From assembly GCA_963597355.1 (NCBI GenBank), contig CAVBPR010000019.1, forward strand, positions 96,114-160,113: a DNA stretch of 64,000 nucleotides. Direction: 5' to 3'. Shown here in pieces: positions 60,772 through 64,000 of the stretch. The translations under genes and the position numbers were made by a program. Positions within the stretch are counted from its first letter, which is position 1. Each line of letters opens with the position of its first letter. The stretch is from UMGS1766 sp963597355 (GTDB lineage: Bacteria; Bacillota; Clostridia; Oscillospirales; Oscillospiraceae). Under the pieces are notes generated by a model that made no database searches, was not told where the DNA came from, and saw only the letters and a program-made list of their open reading frames with translations.

Positions 60772-61701
60772 ATGAAGGACATTTCAAAGTATCAGGGGAT
60801 CATTCCAGCATTTTATGCCTGCTATGATGACGAGGGCAACATCTCGCCGGAGCGCGTGCAGGAACTGACCCGTCATTTGATTCAGAAGGGCGTGAAGGGC
60901 GTTTACGTCGGCGGCTCCTCCGGTGAGTGCATTTATCAGAGCGTGGAAGAGCGGAAGGTTGTTTTGGAGAACGTGATGAAGGCCGCTGAGGGCAAGCTGA
61001 CGGTGATTGCTCACGTTGCCTGCAACAACACCCGTGATTCTGTAGAACTGGCACGGCATGCCGAGAGCGTGGGTGTGGATGCCATTGCCTCCATTCCTCC
61101 GATCTATTTCCATCTGCCCACTTATGCCATCGCTGACTATTGGAATGCTATGAGTGCGGCGGCACCGAACACGGACTTTGTCATCTACAACATTCCTCAG
61201 CTGGCGGGCGTGGAGCTGTCCATGCCTCTGTTCCAGGAGATGCTGAAAAACCCCAATGTTATTGCCGTGAAGAATTCTTCCATGCCGGTGCAGGACATCG
61301 AGACCTTCAAAATTGAGGGCACTCGCAACGGCCGTCAGTTTGTCGTGTTCAATGGTCCTGATGAGCAGCTGGTCTCTGGCCTGGTTATGGGCGCAGACGG
61401 CGGCATCGGCGGCACCTATGGCGTTATGCCGGAGCTGATTTTGAAGATCTTTGATCTGGTGCAGCAGGGCGATGTGAAGACAGCCAAAGAAGTGCAGTAC
61501 GATGTGTTTGAGATCATCATGGCGCTGTGCGGCACAAAGGGCAACATGTATGCAACCATTAAAGAGGTCTTGCGCCGTCGTGAGGGTTTGAACATCGGCG
61601 GAGTGCGCGAGCCTTTGTACAACCTTGTGGAAGAGGACATGCCTCAGGTGGAAAAGTGCGTTGCAATGATCGACGCGGCCATGAAGAAGTGGATCGGCTG
61701 A
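60772..61701 (+). CDS. nanA: N-acetylneuraminate lyase-type aldolase
   Basis: A 309-residue class I aldolase of the DapA/NanA family. The substrate carboxylate loop is GGSSGECIYQS near residue 45 (the GSSGE pattern favours NanA-type lyases), the catalytic Tyr is in YNIPQLAGV near 140, and the Schiff-base Lys is in AVKNSSMP near 168. The ATG at 60772 follows GGGGAAAG. With nagA, nagB, an AGE epimerase and an ABC importer next to it, cleavage of N-acetylneuraminate to ManNAc and pyruvate is the most likely reaction; other 2-keto-3-deoxy acids cannot be excluded. Confidence 0.88.
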   Translation: MKDISKYQGIIPAFYACYDDEGNISPERVQELTRHLIQKGVKGVYVGGSSGECIYQSVEERKVVLENVMKAAEGKLTVIAHVACNNTRDSVELARHAESVGVDAIASIPPIYFHLPTYAIADYWNAMSAAAPNTDFVIYNIPQLAGVELSMPLFQEMLKNPNVIAVKNSSMPVQDIETFKIEGTRNGRQFVVFNGPDEQLVSGLVMGADGGIGGTYGVMPELILKIFDLVQQGDVKTAKEVQYDVFEIIMALCGTKGNMYATIKEVLRRREGLNIGGVREPLYNLVEEDMPQVEKCVAMIDAAMKKWIG

Positions 61702-61720
61702 TTTTATTCCAGTAAAGAGA

Positions 61721-61760
61721 AAATCGAGGTCAGGCATTTTGCCTGACCTCGATTTGTTAT
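61721..61760. terminator. Bidirectional terminator between nanA and the HxlR gene
   Basis: AAATCGAGGTCAGGCA / TGCCTGACCTCGATTT, a 16-bp perfect stem with a three-base loop, T-rich on both sides. Confidence 0.92.
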
Positions 61761-62260
61761 TTGTCGTAGGTTTTCTTGTAGGGGTGACTCATAAGGTCGG
61801 AATCCGGTTCCCGCATTCCGTGCCACATTTCGCCAAGGGAGTCGATGGGCAGGTCTCGCCGGCGCATTTCCTGCCATCCCCATTGATAAAAGGCGTCCAG
61901 CAGAGGGAGCAGAGCCTTTCCGGAGTCGGTCAGCCGATACTCCACCTGCGGCGGAGTGGTGGGCAGAACAGTGCGGTAAATCAGACCGTCCTCCTCCAGC
62001 TGACGCAGGTTTTGGCTGAGAACCTTCTGCGTTATGGGAAGCTGCTTGGTAAAGCGGGAAAAGTGGGTCAGATTCCCTTCGTCAAAGTCCATTGCCCGCA
62101 GGATAAAAGGCTTCCAGCGGCAAAAAACCGTTCGCATCACATAGTTGTAGGGATCTTGCTGAATGTCAAAGATCAATTCACCGTTTTCAATCACACCATG
62201 CAAGTTGCGCTCGCTGCTGTCAACAGGATAAGTTTTGGACTTCTGATCCTCAGCCATCAT
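61757..62260 (-). CDS. HxlR-family winged-helix regulator
   Basis: A 167-residue transcription factor. The HxlR fold lies at about residues 30-135: CRWKPFILRAMDFDEGNLTHFSRF, LPITQKVLSQNLRQLEEDGLIYRTV and PPQVEYRLTDSGKALLPLL. The N-terminus extends about 30 residues beyond the usual and the C-terminus has an extra tail. The single Cys in FCRWK is at the site where thiol-sensing members are modified, so it might respond to electrophiles (inference). ATG 62260 follows GGGAGGG. It is convergent with nanA; its target is unknown. Confidence 0.88.
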   Translation of the reverse strand: MMAEDQKSKTYPVDSSERNLHGVIENGELIFDIQQDPYNYVMRTVFCRWKPFILRAMDFDEGNLTHFSRFTKQLPITQKVLSQNLRQLEEDGLIYRTVLPTTPPQVEYRLTDSGKALLPLLDAFYQWGWQEMRRRDLPIDSLGEMWHGMREPDSDLMSHPYKKTYDK

Positions 62261-62334
62261 CCTTTTCCCTCCCCAGTTTATTTGTAGATTATTCTAACAT
62301 ATTTCAGGGTCGGTTTCCAGTGCTTCCGGGGGAA

Positions 62335-63189
62335 TTATTCGATGCGATAGATTGGTTCTGCCGTGCCTACATCTTGCACATCTAAGTCGGCATTAAGATT
62401 AATCAGTGGGCGAAGCCCTACAATATCGTTGTATGCATAAGTATAAGATACAGAACCGTAGGGACTCATAACACGCTGAAGGAATTTGTACATTGTATTG
62501 GGTGTACGCATAAAATACCACCACCCAAATTTAGGATCATACAATTGAGCCTGGTCAAAGAACAATCCTTTTTCCGGTTCCTCGGGATTCCAGGAACGGC
62601 CAAATCGCTGTATCTGCTCTGGACTTGGTACTGCCTTGAAAATATAATGATCATAGAATATAGGAAGTGGTTTGCCTTCGGCAATCCCTAACTCATTACC
62701 TTTATTCATTTCTGTACGACTTGGTAAAAAAACGCTTGCCGGGGTGTATTGCAATTCTGCGTGTGCTTGTTTCGCTCGGACTAGGACAGGAATATTTGAT
62801 TTAATCAGATTTTTTCGAAAAATATCAGAAAACTGACAAAGAAAACCCGGTTCATTTGTGTAGGGGTGTTCACCATAACGAAGATGTTCTGTAGTTGGAG
62901 GAGTATCAAGCGGGTGTTGAGGATGAAACCAGAATTCGGAATCCGAATTTAGCCACTGATGAAGATTGCTCAGGGGATAGTTGTTGTTGCCAAATTTTCC
63001 ACTTTGTTCAAAAGGATATCGTCCATTAGGACCACTCTCCGCTGCATCTAAGGCGCGAACAGCGATGATATGTTCTGTTAATAGTGTTGTAATTCCGGGA
63101 CCATAGTGATCTTGCGCTGCTATACGAAATTGTATTCCGCTTTTGGATTCATATAATTTCCGACTGATGCCGAGGTCTCCTAATCTCAT
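62335..63189 (-). CDS. DUF6273-type protein
   Basis: A 284-residue soluble protein with the pattern of the DUF6273 family: RYPFEQSGKFGNNNYPLSNLHQWLNSD, the FLPSRTEMN segment, GWWYFMRTP and a C-terminal IVGLRPLINLNAD. Such proteins occur in phage, surface and accessory contexts in gut Clostridia and have no known activity; the fold is related to formylglycine/lectin-like domains by pattern only. Its ATG overlaps the stop of the Cys/His-rich gene (TAATG), so the two are made together. AT-richer than the sialic-acid locus. Confidence 0.75.
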   Translation of the reverse strand: MRLGDLGISRKLYESKSGIQFRIAAQDHYGPGITTLLTEHIIAVRALDAAESGPNGRYPFEQSGKFGNNNYPLSNLHQWLNSDSEFWFHPQHPLDTPPTTEHLRYGEHPYTNEPGFLCQFSDIFRKNLIKSNIPVLVRAKQAHAELQYTPASVFLPSRTEMNKGNELGIAEGKPLPIFYDHYIFKAVPSPEQIQRFGRSWNPEEPEKGLFFDQAQLYDPKFGWWYFMRTPNTMYKFLQRVMSPYGSVSYTYAYNDIVGLRPLINLNADLDVQDVGTAEPIYRIE

Positions 63190-63563
63190 TATTTATCTTC
63201 CTTCCCTTGCTCACGAGCAGCTGCAGCATTGGCCACAACACTTTCACCAACTCGACGAGCCATCTCAGATGCCTTTTCTGCGCCAAAGCGTTCGACCATA
63301 ATATCTTGTTTGCAATGGTGAAAATGACAATGCTCACCCAATCCCATTTGACATAAGGCACGATTTAATTCTTCGTGGTGCTGTACGCAATATTGGCAGA
63401 AACCATGGAGAGGACACGTCCTTGTGGGGCAGACACAATTAGGATTCATTTTCTGAAGATCGGGAATAATTGTGGAGCTATTTTCCATGCCGGGTTGATC
63501 TGGCGTTAATGTATGGCCAGGAATCAGCCCATGTTCAATTAGCATTTTCGGTTGATTTTTCAT
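63189..63563 (-). CDS. Cys/His-rich small protein
   Basis: A 124-residue protein with a dense metal-binding patch: CVCPTRTCPLHGFCQYCVQHH near residues 40-60 and HCHFHHCK near 75, enough for two zinc sites. A helical C-terminus (EKASEMARRVGESVVANAAAAREQ) follows. The ATG at 63563 (MKNQPKMLIEHG) follows AAGGAG. It is translationally coupled to the DUF6273 gene. The family is not known to me; the segments suggest a Zn-dependent adaptor for its partner. Confidence 0.65.
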   Translation of the reverse strand: MKNQPKMLIEHGLIPGHTLTPDQPGMENSSTIIPDLQKMNPNCVCPTRTCPLHGFCQYCVQHHEELNRALCQMGLGEHCHFHHCKQDIMVERFGAEKASEMARRVGESVVANAAAAREQGKEDK

Positions 63564-63593
63564 AAGATCAACTCCTTGTGTCTTTTCTAACAA

Positions 63594-63625
63594 CACCCCT
63601 GTGCCGTAAGGTGGACACAGGGGTG
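63594..63625 (-). terminator. Hairpin between the solute-binding and Cys/His-rich genes
   Basis: CACCCCTGTG / CACAGGGGTG, a 10-bp stem with a 12-base loop; the T-run after it on the minus strand is weak. Confidence 0.5.
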
Positions 63626-63695
63626 CTTTAAGTGATGATGTTTGACTGTACAGACTGTGGATGATTATAGGTGTAAAAGGATAAAAGTTCAAATA

Positions 63696-64000
63696 TTATT
63701 CAGGCAACTTAGCTAGATAATCTGCAACGTTGGCTGATGTGGCGACGTCAATATCGACCTGATACTCATTATCGGGTGAATTGCCCTGCAACCATTCGTA
63801 AGCGGCATCGACGCATCCTGTCCCATACATTACACCAGACAGAACCAGGGTGGCATCAAGTTCACCTTTTTCGATTAAACGTAAACCGGTTTCGTCACCG
63901 TCCTCGGCTACGATATAAACAGAATCAAAATCATAACCATCTTGTTCAAGAGCGGCACATGCGCCTGCAGCGACGGTATCGGTAGCGCACCAGATAGCAT
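63696..64000 (-). CDS. C-terminal part of a sugar-type periplasmic binding protein, cut by window edge
   Basis: I translated the edge directly: 100 codons are open to a TAA at 63696. They read AIWCATDTVAAGACAALEQ, then SVYIVAEDGDETGLRLIEKGELDATLVL, GTGCVDAAYEWLQG and a C-terminal DVATSANVADYLAKLPE. This is the second lobe of a LacI/RbsB-type (Peripla_BP_4) sugar-binding fold, either a transporter lipoprotein or a regulator's sensor domain; the start lies outside the window. It precedes the Cys/His-rich and DUF6273 genes on the same strand. Confidence 0.8.
   Translation of the reverse strand, partial: AIWCATDTVAAGACAALEQDGYDFDSVYIVAEDGDETGLRLIEKGELDATLVLSGVMYGTGCVDAAYEWLQGNSPDNEYQVDIDVATSANVADYLAKLPE

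Noticed and set aside
1..64000. tRNA, rRNA genes and CRISPR arrays
   Set aside because: No cloverleaf tRNA sequences, rRNA segments or regularly spaced repeats were recognised on either strand.

Overview
The window suggests a strictly anaerobic, low-G+C-phylum (Firmicutes) gut bacterium of the Clostridia, probably Oscillospiraceae/Ruminococcaceae-like. The pointers are a moderately GC-rich core with strong AGGAGG ribosome binding sites, a DUF1002 secreted protein, YibE/F and YesL proteins, GGGtGRT plus NifU-like proteins, formate-THF ligase behind a ZTP riboswitch, and a sialic-acid catabolic locus of the kind found in mucus-feeding commensals. Family names are from recognition of motifs; no database search was possible.

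Layout. 1-8.6 kb: housekeeping genes (pth, prs, a GlmU-like protein, a small P-loop ATPase, pgi, pta) and a P1B metal-transporting ATPase behind a promoter whose spacer is a palindrome. 8.6-25.45 kb: an AT-richer island. It holds one eight-gene minus-strand operon, bordered on one side by a broken ORF and a 14-bp inverted repeat and on the other by a decayed IS3-family element. 25.5-38.6 kb: pnp, rpsO, a candidate small RNA, DUF1002 protein, fhs with ZTP riboswitch, YibE/F, a large wall-anchored metallophosphoesterase, MATE and a deformylase-like protein. 38.7-41.8 kb: a second AT-rich patch with a Fic protein and a DUF4417 - EndoU toxin - candidate immunity cassette. 41.9-48.3 kb: cupin, GGGtGRT/NifU-like pair and the lower glycolytic block pgk-tpiA-gpmI with trmL. 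48.4-61.8 kb: sialic acid / amino-sugar locus. 61.7-64 kb: HxlR regulator, DUF6273 protein, a Cys/His-rich protein and a truncated solute-binding protein.

The most interesting system is the island operon (24.1 to 9.1 kb, minus strand). In transcription order it encodes: a ~2,390-residue DUF4011/SF1 (COG1112-like) helicase with a large insert and a C-terminal nuclease-like and DUF3320 region; a Ser/Thr kinase whose N-terminus carries three T-x-L-N repeats; a coiled-coil protein; a zinc-ribbon/FHA protein; an NrdG-like radical SAM protein; a ClpB-type AAA+ ATPase; a PP2C phosphatase; and a DUF4236 protein. Kinase, phosphatase and FHA reader form a complete phospho-Thr circuit that could gate a helicase-nuclease and an AAA+ remodeller. 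It resembles Mokosh-type kinase/helicase defence and Ter-linked kinase/PP2C modules in parts, but I know of no named system with this full set. It is offered as a candidate conflict or anti-phage system; function is inference.

In the sialic-acid locus, the lipoprotein-permease-permease-ATPase importer would bring in sialic acid, NanA-like lyase would split it to ManNAc and pyruvate, a long ROK kinase and/or an AGE-family epimerase would process ManNAc, and NagA and NagB would deliver fructose-6-phosphate to glycolysis. An RpiR regulator and an SGNH esterase (possible O-deacetylation) lie inside the locus.
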